64,000 bases of DNA, taken from Geobacter sp. GTDB lineage: Bacteria; Desulfobacterota; Desulfuromonadia; Geobacterales; Geobacteraceae. Below are positions 29,124 to 38,850 of this stretch, in pieces. Each line of letters starts with the position of its first letter. Position 1 is the stretch's first letter. A program made the position numbers and the translations under genes. The notes below the pieces were generated by a model that had not been told where the DNA came from, made no database searches, and saw nothing but the letters and a program-made list of their open reading frames with translations. Location: NCBI GenBank assembly GCA_003574885.1, contig PJFC01000005.1:248001-312000 (forward strand), in the 5' to 3' direction.

Positions 29124-29785
29124 GAATATTAATGATAAGCAATTCAAATTATTTCAATATGCACAAATCAATTTTGGAAGTGCTGACGGTGCTTGCTATT
29201 ATTGGCTTATCTTTTGTTGTATACATTTTACTAACAATTAAAATAGATAAGGCTTATATAGATAATTCAACGGCAGTTTTCTTAATATTTCTCCCATCGA
29301 TATATTACATCTATAAAAAAGATAGTATAAAGTTCAAGTTGAACATCAAAAAAACAATTTCTAAAAAATATACAATAATCGGAATACTCATATTTTCAAC
29401 ACTGTGCCTACTAAATAATGCTTGGATTGACAGCAATTATAGAAGTGAAGATATAGTTTACTTGAAATCGTACACACTAATAGGGTTAATTATCTATTTA
29501 ATAGTTATTTGTATCATTGCACCAATAATAGAAGAAATATTATTTAGGTATTACATCTATGATTCGATCAAATTAGATGGTGGAATTGTTGTTGCTTATA
29601 TAATATCAAATGCATTATTTGTCGGATTTCATATCCTTGATTCTGGATACTTAGGTAATATTGCCTTGCAAGGGATAATATACACATTTATATATGAAAA
29701 ATCGAAATCAATAAAAAGCAGTATTGTTGTGCATATTTTTAATAATAGTATCTGGTTCTTAATTATATTCTTACACGGAAAATAA
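29120..29785 (+). CDS. CPBP-family intramembrane protease, possible partner of the RHS tip
   Basis: 221 aa, starting with GTG at 29120 overlapping the RHS stop (an ATG lies 4 codons later). It is strongly hydrophobic with about six membrane segments. The CPBP/ABI motifs are present: IEEILFRYYIYD (EExxxR), VGFHILDS (FxxH) and HIFNNSIWF (HxxxN). The coding DNA is very AT-rich, unlike the RHS repeats. Position directly behind an RHS tip is where immunity genes lie, and CPBP proteins often serve as immunity or maturation factors for bacteriocins. A protective role is inferred; release of the toxin is another option. Confidence 0.82.
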   Translation: MRILMISNSNYFNMHKSILEVLTVLAIIGLSFVVYILLTIKIDKAYIDNSTAVFLIFLPSIYYIYKKDSIKFKLNIKKTISKKYTIIGILIFSTLCLLNNAWIDSNYRSEDIVYLKSYTLIGLIIYLIVICIIAPIIEEILFRYYIYDSIKLDGGIVVAYIISNALFVGFHILDSGYLGNIALQGIIYTFIYEKSKSIKSSIVVHIFNNSIWFLIIFLHGK

Positions 29786-29933
29786 TCCGATTAACTGGAT
29801 TGATGCTGATGGTCTCTCAAAAACAAAAGGCATACAGCAGGGGAGTGATGAATATTTGCGACGTCTAAGAGAAACCCAGGGGAACAGGAAAGCCATTGAA
29901 GAGATTGAGCGTCAGCACGCCACGCTCACGTAA
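29781..29933 (+). pseudogene. Displaced RHS C-terminal tip (orphan)
   Basis: 50 codons beginning at the end of the protease gene read NNPINWIDADGLSK and go on to RRLRETQGNR and EIERQHATLT, then stop. The NNPINWIDADGL part is the conserved end of an RHS core, matching NNPINLIDPTGL of the intact gene, and has no start codon. This is the tail of an older version of the RHS gene, pushed downstream when a new tip plus partner recombined in at the shared core sequence. Confidence 0.85.
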
Positions 29934-30000
29934 GCTACCCCTAAAATGAGACATGAAAAAAGTAGAGCTTTCTGGCATTCTGAAGCACCAGGAGGTTCAA

Positions 30001-30105
30001 ATGAAGAAAGCCCGTTTCACTGAAACCCAGATCATTGCGATTCTCAAAGAGGCCGAGTTCGGAATGCTGGTAAAGGATGTCTGCCGCATCCAAGAGGAGA
30101 AATAG
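30001..30105 (+). pseudogene. IS3-family transposase OrfA remnant
   Basis: 34 codons: MKKARFTETQIIAILKEAEFG then LVKDVCRIQEEK and a stop. This is the N-terminal HTH of IS3-family OrfA (MKKxRFTExQI). The rest of the element is missing; an end-like TGAGACATG lies about 50 bp upstream at 29947. The fragment ends 3 bp before the next gene and supplies its GAGGAG ribosome site. Confidence 0.8.
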
Positions 30106-30108
30106 CTC

Positions 30109-31248
30109 ATGGCCCGCAATCTCGTGATCTGTTGCGACGGGACCGGCAACCAGTTCGGTTCGGTCAACACCAGCGTGGTGCGAATCGTCCAGACAATCGA
30201 GCGCGACCCTGCCAAGCAGCGCCTCTACTACGACCCCGGCGTCGGCACTATGCCCGAGCCTGGCGTATGGGGAAAGGTGCAGCAGAAGTACTCCCAGATC
30301 ATGGGCCTCGCCGTTGGAGCCGGGCTGATGGGAAAAGTCCAGGAAGCCTACACTTACCTAATGAATATCTGGGAGCCTGGCGACCGCATCTTTCTATTTG
30401 GATTTAGCCGCGGCGCCTATACCGTCCGGGTCTTGGCCGGCATGCTCCACACCCTCGGCCTACTGCCTAGAGGTAATGAAAACCTCGTCCCGTACGTGGC
30501 CAAGAACTATCAAGCTCTTACGAAGAAGAATTTCCATGACTGGGAAAAGCTGTGCAATGATTTCCGTTGGACCTTTGCTCGTCCGATAACAGAAAATGAT
30601 GAGAGACGATGCCCGGTCCATTTCCTGGGGGTATGGGATACTGTCTCGTCGGTTGGATGGTTATGGGACCCTCCGACATACCCCTTCACAACCAATAATC
30701 CAAGCATCAGCGTCATAAGGCATGCCGTTTCAGTGGACGAAAGACGCTGTTTTTTTAGACAGAACTTAATGAAACAATCGAAAAACCAGGACTTCAAGCA
30801 GTATTGGTTTTCCGGGGTGCATTCTGATGTAGGAGGCGGATACCCCGAAGTAGACTCCAGCCTATGGCGGGAACCGTTCGAATGGATGCTGAAAGAGGCA
30901 GAAGACTCGGGGCTAGAACTTAAAAGCCACCGACTAGCTTCCGTTAGAAGCAAGACACCATCAGTTTCTCAACACCCATGGACTGATCCCCAGCATGAAT
31001 CCCTTCGGGGCTCTTGGTGGATCCTGGAATTCTTCCCGAAGCCGGTTTGGAGGCCCGATTTAAAGCGCAAACTGCCGCAACTTGGTTTGGGCAGGCACCG
31101 CTCCATCCCAGAAAATGCTTTGATCCACAAGTCGGTTCTCCTTCGTATCCAGGATAAGGATGACTATGCTCCGCCGAATCTCTCAAACGCCTTCCGCGAG
31201 AAGGTACGTAACCTTTCCGAAGTGCCTGTGACAATGGGATATGAGTAA
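30109..31248 (+). CDS. DUF2235 alpha/beta hydrolase (Tle-like phospholipase family)
   Basis: 379 aa. Starts MARNLVICCDGTGNQ, the family's signature strand and oxyanion loop. Nucleophile motif GFSRGAY with S100, and a later acid-containing VHSDVGGGYPE. DUF2235 proteins include type VI-delivered phospholipases but many are stand-alone enzymes. No membrane segment or export signal is visible. Length is usual for the domain alone. It follows the IS3 scar, so it may have been brought in or kept by recombination. Lipase action is a family inference. Confidence 0.88.
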   Translation: MARNLVICCDGTGNQFGSVNTSVVRIVQTIERDPAKQRLYYDPGVGTMPEPGVWGKVQQKYSQIMGLAVGAGLMGKVQEAYTYLMNIWEPGDRIFLFGFSRGAYTVRVLAGMLHTLGLLPRGNENLVPYVAKNYQALTKKNFHDWEKLCNDFRWTFARPITENDERRCPVHFLGVWDTVSSVGWLWDPPTYPFTTNNPSISVIRHAVSVDERRCFFRQNLMKQSKNQDFKQYWFSGVHSDVGGGYPEVDSSLWREPFEWMLKEAEDSGLELKSHRLASVRSKTPSVSQHPWTDPQHESLRGSWWILEFFPKPVWRPDLKRKLPQLGLGRHRSIPENALIHKSVLLRIQDKDDYAPPNLSNAFREKVRNLSEVPVTMGYE

Positions 31249-31515
31249 GCAATAGCTGATCTTTGAGGTGGTATCAGCCCTCCTTTGTGTTTCGATAAGG
31301 TGAACAGTTCCCTCTTAGGTATGATTGCACCTTCCAATTACATTTGTTAAGGGCTTACCTATGGGCAAGAATGTTTGGCTTGCATATACTGCGATCTTGC
31401 TTGCTCTTTACTTCAATGCTCATTGAGCCCTTTGCTTTTTAACACCAAGACTAAAAAGACGCATCAGTTAAAAGGCCGCCTCAAGAATATTCAATAAGGA
31501 AGGAGAGAGCATACA

Positions 31516-31806
31516 ATGGCACTTATTTCAAAAAGCGATCTTTACTACAAGGATTACAAGTGGACAGCTTATCCCGATGATGACCCAAAAATCACAGGCA
31601 AACCGGATAGCACATTGTTCAACCGCCACGAAGGTTATGAAGTTCTGTATTTGATAAATAAGTTTGCCGAGAAACACGATTTTAAACAGAAGCCCTCTGG
31701 AACGAAATTGGAAAAAATGATAAGGAACGAGTTACCTTCAACCACCAGGGGTCAAGAAAATGTTACCAAATGGCTAGAGGGTAACTGGAATACCAAAAAG
31801 TATTGA
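31516..31806 (+). CDS. Small soluble protein, unknown
   Basis: 96 aa with a strong GGAAGGAGAG ribosome site. Charged and soluble (YYKDYKWTAYPDDDPKITG, LFNRHEGYEVLYLINKFAEKH, NVTKWLEGNWN). I do not recognise it. A CDS is supported by the start signal and balanced composition. The 267 bp ahead of it contain only a 21-codon frame at 31361-31426. It lies between the DUF2235 gene and the tnsE-like gene and is convergent with the latter. Confidence 0.7.
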   Translation: MALISKSDLYYKDYKWTAYPDDDPKITGKPDSTLFNRHEGYEVLYLINKFAEKHDFKQKPSGTKLEKMIRNELPSTTRGQENVTKWLEGNWNTKKY

Positions 31807-31923
31807 GGCGATCACTATTGGAATACAACTCCACATAATCATTTGTGTAGGACCAGTTTTGAAGACAACACAGTGTTCCTATAGTAAGGTCATCTAGAGC
31901 TAATATGATATCACGGACTTGCC

Positions 31924-33576
31924 TCAACTCAATCCAATGCAGTTGTCCTTTTCCTGAATATCTGTGACAATTTTTAATAACCTTGCCCACCAGGCTTTTC
32001 GATTATTCTCATCATCACTCTGAGGATGGTGCTTCTTCTTCAAGTGAATGTTCTGGCTAAGTAGCCTTTTGGCTTTTTCTTGAAGGTTCTGCCCTGCTAC
32101 GAACGATTTAACCATTCCCCTGGCCGTATCCTTTGAAATTGTCATCTGAGACACTAGAACAAATGTGGAGGACCCTTTGCCGGGTAACCCTGTCTGGTCA
32201 ATTTCCACTAAACAGACATTGCTGCCGTCATAACGGAACCATATACAAGCGCATCTGCGCATATTTTTTGCTGTATGATCATAGCTTTCCTTTAGAGTTA
32301 GCCCGTTCCCCTTAGCTCTTGTTTTATGCCAAACTAGGTCCTCAGACAATGTGAAGTCAGAAACGCCCTCATACCCTGTAATCGTAGACGCCATTTCAAT
32401 AAACTTCCCCAGTGGCATTTTGTAACCGGTTTCGGAGTCATTTCCCGTTTTTTGTGTGAGTTCACCTTTTGCAATTCCCTGTTGCAGATGTCCCGGTTCA
32501 GGATGCATAAAACTAATGTCAACAGTCTCTTTATTTCCTTCTGTTCTAACTCCGTATCCATCATTATTTGGCTTTGGATTAATAGATTTGTAGGTCTCTG
32601 GCATCTCAGTTTCGTGGGAGTTGATCGAGCGAAAACGGTTCGTGACGTGTATTCGAACGAATTCTGCAATGGGACTTTCATTCGTTATTTTGGAAGATGG
32701 GTTGACGTTTTTGGCTGGAAGAATGTTAGTCTCTCCAGAAGAATCATGTTCTCTTCGTTGGACCTCTATTGAATTAAACGGAAATCTGCTATCTTCTCCC
32801 AGAATCTCGAATACAATAAACGTTTTGCCGCCATCGGGGGTATTGGTAATGTGCCCCCTCGCCGAGATAACGATATCTTGTACGACTGGAAAATCAGCCT
32901 TGATGCTGCAATGGTTGCCGCGAGCTGCTCGGAAATGATTCATGATCATATCCCATCGCTTTTCGGCAAACGGGTCTTTCGCCGCTCTGACGATGCTCTT
33001 TGCATCTTCGTTGCAGGCACCTGGTTTCATGATGATCGTAGCGTGTCTAGTGGTGGGATCAATAGAGATTTCCTCATATAAACCTTCCAGTCGCTGGGCA
33101 AAAACTTGCTCACGCATGGATGTTGATTTGAAATAATAGTGTCCGGCTATTACGGAACAGGGGATTATATATTTCATCGTATCATCACGGAACACTAGGC
33201 ACTTCTGGTGTTTGCAGAAGTTTGCCCATCGATTATTAAGGTTGTACTCGGTGTCAGTAAGAACCTTAGAGGCTTCAAGTATCTCGTTGTGGTTGGTCGA
33301 AGAAATAGTGAAGGTAAGTACTGATCCATTGGGTTGATGGTCGAGTTTTCGCCCTTCTTTGAAAAATGAGCCGATGGTGCAGTAAGAAAGAAGTTCAGGC
33401 GGGATGCAGTCTACAATGTAGAAGTTTGATTTTACGTTTTGAAAAAGCAGTCTGACAAGATGCTTGGAGGGCGTGGTGTCGATATCGAGAATCCAAACAA
33501 GTTTGAAAGTGCGTCCCTTTTCGGACTCCGATGCTAATTTAGGCAAGAAAGAGAAGTCGGCCAGTTCTTTTCTCAA
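31924..33576 (-). CDS. tnsE: Probable TnsE-like target selector
   Basis: 550 aa, close to Tn7 TnsE (538 aa). From memory of the Tn7 protein, several stretches line up in order: an early VWILDID strand, [15 protein letters not shown] (YHIPQLELARSLFL in Tn7), [31 protein letters not shown] (then a variable, polar middle), and a C-terminal [12 protein letters not shown] ... [12 protein letters not shown] resembling the TnsE C-domain. TnsE steers Tn7 to replicating DNA and conjugal plasmids through the sliding clamp. It begins with TTG at 33576, overlapping the stop of the truncated comM frame (TTGA). Opposite orientation and far end from tnsABC is unlike Tn7. Identity is by motif order, not by a search. 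Confidence 0.65.
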   Translation of the reverse strand: MRKELADFSFLPKLASESEKGRTFKLVWILDIDTTPSKHLVRLLFQNVKSNFYIVDCIPPELLSYCTIGSFFKEGRKLDHQPNGSVLTFTISSTNHNEILEASKVLTDTEYNLNNRWANFCKHQKCLVFRDDTMKYIIPCSVIAGHYYFKSTSMREQVFAQRLEGLYEEISIDPTTRHATIIMKPGACNEDAKSIVRAAKDPFAEKRWDMIMNHFRAARGNHCSIKADFPVVQDIVISARGHITNTPDGGKTFIVFEILGEDSRFPFNSIEVQRREHDSSGETNILPAKNVNPSSKITNESPIAEFVRIHVTNRFRSINSHETEMPETYKSINPKPNNDGYGVRTEGNKETVDISFMHPEPGHLQQGIAKGELTQKTGNDSETGYKMPLGKFIEMASTITGYEGVSDFTLSEDLVWHKTRAKGNGLTLKESYDHTAKNMRRCACIWFRYDGSNVCLVEIDQTGLPGKGSSTFVLVSQMTISKDTARGMVKSFVAGQNLQEKAKRLLSQNIHLKKKHHPQSDDENNRKAWWARLLKIVTDIQEKDNCIGLS

Positions 33577-33630
33577 GTTTGATCTCTTGTGGGAAAAATT
33601 AAATGTCTAGATTTGGAACTTGATGTTAAT

Positions 33631-33674
33631 TTGCAATATATTTGAGTGAGTTGCAATATATTTAAGAAATGACA
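33631..33674 (-). repeat. Right transposon end with two tandem TnsB-type repeats
   Basis: Two adjacent 20-bp repeats at 33631-33650 and 33651-33670, each starting TTGCAATATATTT; the element ends in AAATGACA. On the minus strand the core AAATATATTGCAACT resembles the left-end core ATAAATAATGCAACT in inverted order, as expected for sites of one TnsB. Confidence 0.8.
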
Positions 33675-33679
33675 GCCGC
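33675..33679. repeat. Target site duplication, right copy (GCCGC)
   Basis: Matches 12008-12012. On the minus strand GCGGC belongs to the Gly-Gly codons of LIGGG in ComM. Confidence 0.92.
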
Positions 33680-34535
33680 CGCCGATGAGACCGATGTCGG
33701 AGATGGTGTGGTGGGGGGCGCGGTAGGGGCGGTTGGCGATGAGGGAGCGCTCTCGTTCCAGGAGCCCCATGACGCTGTAAATCTTGGTGGTTTCTAGCGC
33801 CTCGTCGAAGGACATGCGCGGCAGGATGGAGGGGATGCGGCGGGCCAGCATGGTTTTGCCGGAGCCGGGAGGCCCGAGAAGCAAAATGTTATGTGCGCCG
33901 GCGGCCGCCACTTCAAGGGCGCGCTTGGCGTGCTCCTGCCCCTTCACCTCAGCAAAGTCCTCGCTGTAGTCGGAATTCTGCCGGAACAGCTCCTCTACGT
34001 TGACGGCACAGGGGGGGATGGCCCTAGTTCCGTTGAGGAACTCCACCACCTCGGCCAGTTCCTGTACGCCGATGACCTCAACCCCTTCCACGACCGCACC
34101 TTCGGGGGCGTTGTCCCGGGGGACGATGATGCCGGCGAAGCCTGCCTTGCGGGCGGCGACGGCCACGGGGAGGCAGCCGCGGACCGGCTTGACGCTCCCG
34201 TCCAGGGAAAGCTCCCCCAAGATGAGGTAGTCGGTGAGTCGCGGGCTCCTGATGACGCCGGTGGCGGCAAGGATGCCGATGGCGATGGGGAGGTCGAAGG
34301 CGGTCCCTTCCTTCTTCAGGTCCGCGGGGGCAAGGTTGACGGTGATTTTGCGCTGGGGGAAGTCGTAGCCGGCGTTCTTGAGGGCCGACTTGACGCGGTC
34401 TTTGCTTTCCTTGACTGCGCCGTCCGGAAGGCCAACGGTTGCGAACTGGGGGAGCCCCTGGGCGATATCAACTTCCACGTCGACCGGAATGGCGTCAATG
34501 CCGAGCAGGGCGCTGCTTAAGACCTTGGCGAGCAT
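33675..34535 (-). pseudogene. comM: comM, N-terminal fragment
   Basis: 287 codons from the ATG at 34535 (Shine-Dalgarno GGGAGGT): [20 protein letters not shown], the ChlI-like N-domain, then Walker [14 protein letters not shown] and ending [15 protein letters not shown]. After that the frame continues 33 codons into the transposon ([13 protein letters not shown] ... TRDQT) and stops at 33573. It lacks Walker B and the zinc region, now at 11342-12007. The remaining promoter and reading frame lead straight into the tnsE-like gene. ComM loss in other bacteria lowers transformation with divergent DNA. Confidence 0.93.
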
Positions 34536-34608
34536 GTCACCTCCCTGAAAATAGTGAGAGGCGGCTAATGTACACTAGCGGGGGCGGTTTGCCAAGGGTT
34601 TTGTAACC

Positions 34609-35682
<1,074 letters not shown>

Positions 35683-35704
35683 TCAACAATTCTGGAGGGA
35701 ATAC

Positions 35705-36454
35705 ATGATGAAACGAATCCTTGCGGCCATTGGCCTTACCCTGCTGGTGGCGGGCCAATCTCCGGCCGCCGACATCAACTTCACGTCCGCCATCGGGCAA
35801 AGCACGTTCAACAGTCTCAGTAAAGAGGCAGGTGTCGCTCTTGCGTACAAAAACGTGGCACCGCCCCATCCCCTCGGTATCACCGGTTTCGATGTCGGCG
35901 TGGAAGTGGAGGCGGTGGATATCAACAAGGAGAGCGCTTACTGGAAAGCGGCATTCAACCAGGATGCCCCTTCCTATCTCGTTTTGCCCAAGCTGCGGGT
36001 GCGCAAGGGGCTTCCCTTCGGGATAGACATCGGCGGGATGTACTCAAACGTCTCGAACACCAACGTTCAGCTCTTCGGAGCCGAGGTGAGCAAGGCGATT
36101 CTTGAAGGCGGCGCAGTTACTCCCGCCCTGAGTGTGCGGGGGACCTATACCCGCCTTACCGGCGTGAAAGATCTGGATATTCAGACCTACGGAGTGGACG
36201 CTTCCATCGGCAAGGGGTTCCTGTTCCTGACTCCCTACGCGGGGGCAGGCTATCTCTGGATCGACAGCAAGGCCACGGGTGATCTCCAGCGGCTGGCAAC
36301 TGCCGCCGGCTCGCCCCTAAGAGCAGAGAAGTTGTCTCAGGGGCGTGTCTTTGCAGGGTTGGAGATCAAGCCGTTACCGCTGGTCCGGATAACGGGCGAG
36401 TTCGAGTATGCCCTTCGCCCCATATACTCCCTGAAGGCGGCAATAGGGTTCTGA
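35705..36454 (+). CDS. Outer-membrane protein, TIGR04219-type barrel
   Basis: 249 aa (ATG at 35705, or 35708). Signal peptide MMKRILAAIGLTLLVAGQSPAA-D. Mature part alternates polar and aromatic residues with PLGITGFDVGVEVEAVDIN, YLVLPKLRVRKGLPFGIDIGG, ending SLKAAIGF with terminal Phe. GGAGGG ribosome site. The length and text fit the TIGR04219 outer-membrane beta-barrel family, whose cargo is not known. Stands alone, divergent from trxB with about 145 bp between the starts. Confidence 0.8.
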   Translation: MMKRILAAIGLTLLVAGQSPAADINFTSAIGQSTFNSLSKEAGVALAYKNVAPPHPLGITGFDVGVEVEAVDINKESAYWKAAFNQDAPSYLVLPKLRVRKGLPFGIDIGGMYSNVSNTNVQLFGAEVSKAILEGGAVTPALSVRGTYTRLTGVKDLDIQTYGVDASIGKGFLFLTPYAGAGYLWIDSKATGDLQRLATAAGSPLRAEKLSQGRVFAGLEIKPLPLVRITGEFEYALRPIYSLKAAIGF

Positions 36455-36482
36455 TGGAATCGGGAGTTTGATGGTATCGTAG

Positions 36483-36504
36483 GGGCGCCCACCTGTGGGC
36501 GCCC
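36483..36504. repeat. Perfect 10-bp inverted repeat before the CDF gene
   Basis: GGGCGCCCAC and GTGGGCGCCC with a 2-bp gap. Twelve bp upstream of the start codon at 36516; the right arm abuts the CGGAG ribosome site. It could be a dispersed GC-rich palindrome or could hide the ribosome site. Confidence 0.7.
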
Positions 36505-36515
36505 GGAGTCATTGC

Positions 36516-37523
36516 ATGCACGCTGAAGGACATCTGGACAGAAGCATTGCCGGCCGTTTAAAGTACGCCGTCGTCCTGACGGCGCTTACCCTGGTGGCCG
36601 AGGTGGTCGGCGGGTTTTGGACCAACTCCCTGGCCCTCTTGTCCGACGCTGCCCATGTTTTTCTCGACCTGTTTGCGCTCCTGCTGTCGCTGGCGGCCAT
36701 AAGGCTGGCCTCCTATCCGGTGTCAGACACCCGCACCTTCGGCTGGCACCGGACCGAGGTATTCGCCTCCTTCATCAATGGCGCGTCGGTTTTTCTCATT
36801 GCAATCGGAATTTGTTATGAGGCCTGGGGGAGGCTGTTCCAGCCGGAAGAGGTCAAGAGCCTTCCCATGTTCATCATCGCCGCCATCGGCCTGGTCATGA
36901 ACCTGGTGGCGGCATCGGCGCTCCACAGCCACTCCCACGAGGATCTCAATGTCCGGAGCGCGTTCCTCCATGTCATCGGCGATGCGGCCGCTTCGGTGGG
37001 GGTCATTGCCGGCGGCATCGTCATGTACTTCACCGACTGGTTCGTTCTGGATGCCATTATCTCGGTGGGGATCGGCGTGGTCATCTTCTGGGGGGCCTGG
37101 CGTGTCCTCCGGGAATCGACCCATATCCTGCTGGAGGGGGTGCCGCGGGGTATGAGCACCGCTGACGTGGCCGAGTCTATCCGTTCCATCGAGGGAGTGA
37201 ACGACGTTCATCACCTCAATATCTGGACCATCTGCTCACATATCCTGGCGCTTTCCGCTCACATCGACGTAGAGCCGGCTTACAAGGTAAAGCAGACAGA
37301 TGTGCTGCGAGAAATCGAAGAACTCCTGCTTGATGAGTACCATATTTCCCATACTACTCTTCAGGCTGAGTGTACCATGTGCATTGAGACACCCGTCTTG
37401 AAGGAGTTTCGCCACCGGCCGCGCAAGGGGCTTCATGGACACGGGCATGGCCATGAACATGGCCATGGGCACGCGCACCCTCACGACCATGACCACGACC
37501 ACGACCATGACCATGAAAAGTGA
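36516..37523 (+). CDS. Cation diffusion facilitator metal exporter (CzcD/ZitB-like)
   Basis: 335 aa from the ATG at 36516 (GTG at 36495 would start inside the palindrome). Exports Zn(II) or similar ions from the cytoplasm in exchange for protons. Six membrane segments; the metal site is HxxxD in both TM2 (SDAAHVFLDLF) and TM5 (HVIGDAAAS). A cytoplasmic ferredoxin-like domain follows (EGVNDVHHLNIW). The tail is very rich in His and Asp (HGHGHGHEHGHGHAHPHDHD) and probably binds metal. The end lies within a tandem GAAAAGT repeat. Single gene. Confidence 0.93.
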   Translation: MHAEGHLDRSIAGRLKYAVVLTALTLVAEVVGGFWTNSLALLSDAAHVFLDLFALLLSLAAIRLASYPVSDTRTFGWHRTEVFASFINGASVFLIAIGICYEAWGRLFQPEEVKSLPMFIIAAIGLVMNLVAASALHSHSHEDLNVRSAFLHVIGDAAASVGVIAGGIVMYFTDWFVLDAIISVGIGVVIFWGAWRVLRESTHILLEGVPRGMSTADVAESIRSIEGVNDVHHLNIWTICSHILALSAHIDVEPAYKVKQTDVLREIEELLLDEYHISHTTLQAECTMCIETPVLKEFRHRPRKGLHGHGHGHEHGHGHAHPHDHDHDHDHDHEK

Positions 37524-37543
37524 AAAGTGAAAAGTGAAAAGTG
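37515..37543 (+). repeat. GAAAAGT tandem repeat (four 7-bp copies)
   Basis: Four copies begin inside the last codons of the CDF gene and supply its stop codon. Similar TTTTCAC-type strings occur at 40610-40632. Copy number could vary by slippage. Confidence 0.75.
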
Positions 37544-37607
37544 GGCCGTTGCGTGCAACGTTTCTACGAATTTGAATATGTAACAGGGGATCTTCCCCGG
37601 AGAATTC

Positions 37608-38816
37608 ATGCTCGATTATTCCCTTATCCAGGAAGCCGCCGACCGTCTGAAGAAGCGGGTGCGCTGCACCGAATTGATCCCTTCCCATCACTTCAGCGAC
37701 ATGCTTTCCTACCCGGTCTGTTTCAAGTGCGAGAACCTCCAGCGTACCGGTTCGTTCAAGATCCGTGGTGCCCTGAATTTCATGACCGCCCAACCACGGG
37801 AAGCTTTGCGCAACGGGGTGATTACCGCTTCGGCAGGTAACCACGCCCAGGGAGTGGCTTTCTCCGCCGACCTGCTGGGGGTGAAGGCGACGGTCTACAT
37901 GCCCGAGTCGACTCCCCTGCAAAAGGTGCTCGCCACCCGTGACTACGGGGCGGAGGTGGTTCTCACCGGGAAAAATTTCGACGAGGCATACGCTGCGGCG
38001 GTGCAGGCGGGCAAAGCGAGCGGGGCACTGTTCGTCCACCCCTTCGATGATCCGCTGGTCATGGCGGGACAGGGGACCATCGGCCTGGAGGTGCTGGAAG
38101 AGATGCCCGATTTGGCAAACATCCTGGTTCCCATCGGTGGCGGAGGGCTGATAGCCGGGATTGTATCAGCCATCAAGGAGACCCATCCCCATGTCCGGGT
38201 GATCGGCGTTGAGTCGGCGGCGGCCCCGTCCATGCACTACTCCCTCAAGAAGGGGAGCATCATGGCGGCCCCCCTGACGGTGTCCCTGGCTGACGGCATT
38301 GCGGTGAAGCGGGTCGGGAAGAAGACGTACCCCATTGTGCGGGATCTGGTGGACGAGGTAGTGCTCGTGGAGGAGGAGGAGATAGCCCAGGCTATCGTGG
38401 CCCTCCTGGAGCGAACCAAGCTGCTGGTGGAGGGGGCAGGTGCGGTAACCCTGGCGGCGCTTCTCAATCGACGGGTGAAGAACATCGCCGGCAAAACCGT
38501 CTGCGTCCTTTCGGGAGGGAATATCGATGTCAAGACCATTGCCCTGGTGGTGGAGCGGGGGATGCTTGCTGCGGGGCGTTATCTGAAGCTGAGGGTGGAA
38601 CTGGACGACGTCCCCGGCTCACTGGCGCGCCTCGCGACAGATATTGCCGAAACTCGTGCCAACATCTCCCTCATTACCCATGACCGGCGTTCCAAGTCGC
38701 TCGCCATCGGCAGGGCCGAAGTTAACCTGGAACTGGAAACCCGTGGTTTCGACCACATCCAGCAGGTGGTGAGCTACCTCAACAGCCACGGGTACGAGGT
38801 CGAGGTGATGAAATAA
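37608..38816 (+). CDS. ilvA: Threonine ammonia-lyase
   Basis: 402 aa. Turns threonine into 2-oxobutanoate, the first step toward isoleucine (or catabolism). PLP lysine in TGSFKIRGALNF, Asn loop SAGNHAQGVAF, phosphate loop PIGGGGLIAGI. A single ACT-like domain at about 330-402 (LRVELDDVPGSLARLATDI) makes it the short type. Upstream GGGGATCTTCCCCGGAG gives a ribosome site. The name could also be tdcB; the ACT domain suggests feedback control. Single gene followed by an AGGTAA short repeat. Confidence 0.93.
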   Translation: MLDYSLIQEAADRLKKRVRCTELIPSHHFSDMLSYPVCFKCENLQRTGSFKIRGALNFMTAQPREALRNGVITASAGNHAQGVAFSADLLGVKATVYMPESTPLQKVLATRDYGAEVVLTGKNFDEAYAAAVQAGKASGALFVHPFDDPLVMAGQGTIGLEVLEEMPDLANILVPIGGGGLIAGIVSAIKETHPHVRVIGVESAAAPSMHYSLKKGSIMAAPLTVSLADGIAVKRVGKKTYPIVRDLVDEVVLVEEEEIAQAIVALLERTKLLVEGAGAVTLAALLNRRVKNIAGKTVCVLSGGNIDVKTIALVVERGMLAAGRYLKLRVELDDVPGSLARLATDIAETRANISLITHDRRSKSLAIGRAEVNLELETRGFDHIQQVVSYLNSHGYEVEVMK

Positions 38817-38850
38817 GGTAAAGGTAAAGGTAAAAAAGCGAGGATGTCTT

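Larger units (their letters stand above)
12013..33674. mobile_element. Complete Tn7-like transposon (21,662 bp) inserted in comM
   Basis: Both ends are resolved to the base. The left end begins TGTCATTT, the right end finishes AAATGACA (8-bp terminal inverted repeats), and GCCGC flanks both sides. Subterminal repeats typical of TnsB binding sites occur at both ends. The left side codes tnsA, tnsB, tnsC and tniQ in overlapping order. The right side codes a probable TnsE on the opposite strand. Everything between is cargo (nuclease, DUF6765, the QueC-like operon, RHS locus, DUF2235 hydrolase). comM is a known hot spot for Tn6022/AbaR-type islands in Acinetobacter; here a TnsABC plus TniQ/TnsE element uses the same gene. 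Confidence 0.93.

Noticed and set aside
31361-31426. 21-codon hydrophobic frame (MGKNVWLAYTAILLALYF)
   Set aside because: It could code a small membrane peptide, but the ribosome site is weak and no neighbour supports it.
37441-37513. His/Asp-rich coding repeat as a CRISPR-like or phase-variable array
   Set aside because: It is the in-frame metal-binding tail of the CDF protein.
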